From a bacterium (GTDB lineage: Bacteria > Auribacterota > UBA3054), in assembly GCA_017557885.1 (NCBI GenBank), contig JAFYXV010000003.1, positions 134,902 through 198,901 of the forward strand: a stretch of 64,000 nt of DNA. Reading direction: 5' to 3'. Of the stretch, positions 63,309 through 64,000 are shown piece by piece. Below the pieces are notes generated by a model. The model was not told the DNA's origin. It saw only the letters and a list, made by a program, of their open reading frames with translations, and ran no database searches. Numbering within the stretch: the first letter of the stretch is position 1; every line of letters begins with the position of its first letter. A program made the translations under genes and the position numbers.

Positions 63309-63337
63309 TTGACCTCAAAATTTTTTTCTGTTAATAT
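63309..63337 (+). promoter_or_regulatory. Promoter of the amidohydrolase gene
   Basis: TTGACC (63309-63314), 17 bases, TAATAT (63332-63337). The -10 box ends 9 bases before ATG 63347, so the transcript should have a leader of only about 3 bases, and no Shine-Dalgarno is present. Confidence 0.6.
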
Positions 63338-63346
63338 TCTTCCATC

Positions 63347-64000
63347 ATGAAATACATAGACATACATACGCACGCTTTTCCTGACGCTCTTGCAGACAGA
63401 GCGATCGAAGGGATTGCGAAGGTCAGCGGCGACATAAAACCGAAAACGAACGGCACCGTAAGCGATCTGATAAGATCAATGAACGAAGACGGGATAAACG
63501 TTTCAGTCATTGCCAACATCGCCACCAAGGTTCCGCAGTTCGACGCCATCCTCAATTGGTCGAAGACGATCATGACAGATCGCATCGTCCCCTTCGCTTC
63601 GATCCACCCCGAGGACGTCAGCTTTAAGGAAAGGATAGAAAAGGTCGTCGGCTCCAATATCCGCGGGCTTAAGATCCACACCTTTTACCAGGGTCACGCC
63701 GTCGATGACAAGATATGGTTCCCCTTGTACGACGCCGCTCAGGAAACAAACATCCCCATACTTTTTCACGCCGGCTTCGACGTTGCCTTCGCCGCCCTTG
63801 ACCAGGCCCATCCCTGGCGCTTCCAAAAAGTCATCGACAATTTTCCCAAACTAAATATCATCATGGCCCACATGGGCGGCTGGCTGGCTTATAACGATTT
63901 TCTGAGAGACATGTGCGGGAAAAAAGTCATGATCGACACCAGCTGTTCCGCCGGGCTCTGCCCGGTGGAAGTCACCAGGGAGATCCTCTCACGCCACGGC
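63347..64000 (+). CDS. Amidohydrolase family 2 metal-dependent hydrolase (3' end cut by window edge)
   Basis: The first 218 codons are present. The protein begins MKYIDIHTHAFPDALADRAI, in which HTH gives the first two metal ligands of a TIM-barrel amidohydrolase. Later NIRGLKIHTFYQGHAVDDK contains the Lys-His segment, ILFHAGFDVAF the next His, and IIMAHMGGW a further His typical of the amidohydrolase 2 family (ACMSD- or dihydroxybenzoate-decarboxylase-like). The window ends before the final Asp, so completeness of the site cannot be checked. Members act on ring-containing acids or lactones; this one is not assigned. Confidence 0.85.
   Translation, partial: MKYIDIHTHAFPDALADRAIEGIAKVSGDIKPKTNGTVSDLIRSMNEDGINVSVIANIATKVPQFDAILNWSKTIMTDRIVPFASIHPEDVSFKERIEKVVGSNIRGLKIHTFYQGHAVDDKIWFPLYDAAQETNIPILFHAGFDVAFAALDQAHPWRFQKVIDNFPKLNIIMAHMGGWLAYNDFLRDMCGKKVMIDTSCSAGLCPVEVTREILSRHG

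Overview
The window is about 55% G+C and densely coded. It suggests a Gram-negative, diderm bacterium of the PVC group, most likely a gut-associated Lentisphaerota/Victivallales-type organism. This is inferred from the combination of heptose-LPS genes (heptosyltransferase, hldA), three proteins with C-terminal PEP-CTERM sorting signals, a lamin-tail/CotH/LamG surface giant, a GH89 alpha-N-acetylglucosaminidase, an orphan glutamate-mutase-L-like ATPase and an H1-like Lys/Ala/Pro protein. No 16S or ribosomal protein gene is present, so the taxonomic placement is not proven.

Layout. 0-0.6 kb (minus): a truncated heptosyltransferase and a NifU-like Fe-S scaffold. 0.7-20.7 kb (plus): polysaccharide esterase, ilvA-ridA, a six-hairpin glycosidase, a TMTC-like membrane TPR protein, an acidic secreted protein, dnaX, aspS, an AsmA-like protein, lepA, and an envelope-polysaccharide set (flippase, O-antigen ligase, GT4). 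20.8-25.1 kb (plus): ferredoxin-tRNA-Glu, a zinc-ribbon/DedA-like/OmpA-lipoprotein operon and a second GT4. 25.2-29.6 kb (minus): EF-G-like, hldA, YebC, RNase H, with mostly overlapping ends. 29.9-33.6 kb (minus): ung plus an amino-sugar block (ROK-like kinase, PIG-L deacetylase, NagB). 33.7-36.9 kb (minus): an 89-aa protein, a GlmL-like ATPase and a KOW-tailed protein. 37-43 kb (minus): transketolase, YfhO-like protein, small lipoprotein, a second flippase and tRNA-Pro. 43.2-59 kb (minus): secreted and surface proteins (GLUG-type PEP-CTERM, ComEC-like metallohydrolase, GH89, two large PEP-CTERM proteins, S9 peptidase). 59.3-64 kb: carB (plus), H1-like protein (minus), and a truncated amidohydrolase (plus).

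How the parts fit. GH89 and the PIG-L/NagB/kinase block suggest release of alpha-linked GlcNAc outside the cell followed by deacetylation and deamination to fructose-6-phosphate inside it; no NagA is present in the window. Heptose synthesis and transfer, two flippases, an O-antigen ligase, two GT4s and YfhO indicate heavy investment in envelope glycans, which fits the PEP-CTERM proteins, a sorting class known to travel with exopolysaccharide loci. Promoters share an extended -10 box of the form TTTTGCTATAAT or TTTTGATAAAATA. At several genes (lepA, the 89-aa GlmL-linked gene, the final amidohydrolase) this box lies so close to the ATG that the mRNA should be leaderless or nearly so.

No CRISPR array, insertion sequence, prophage, rRNA or integrase was seen.
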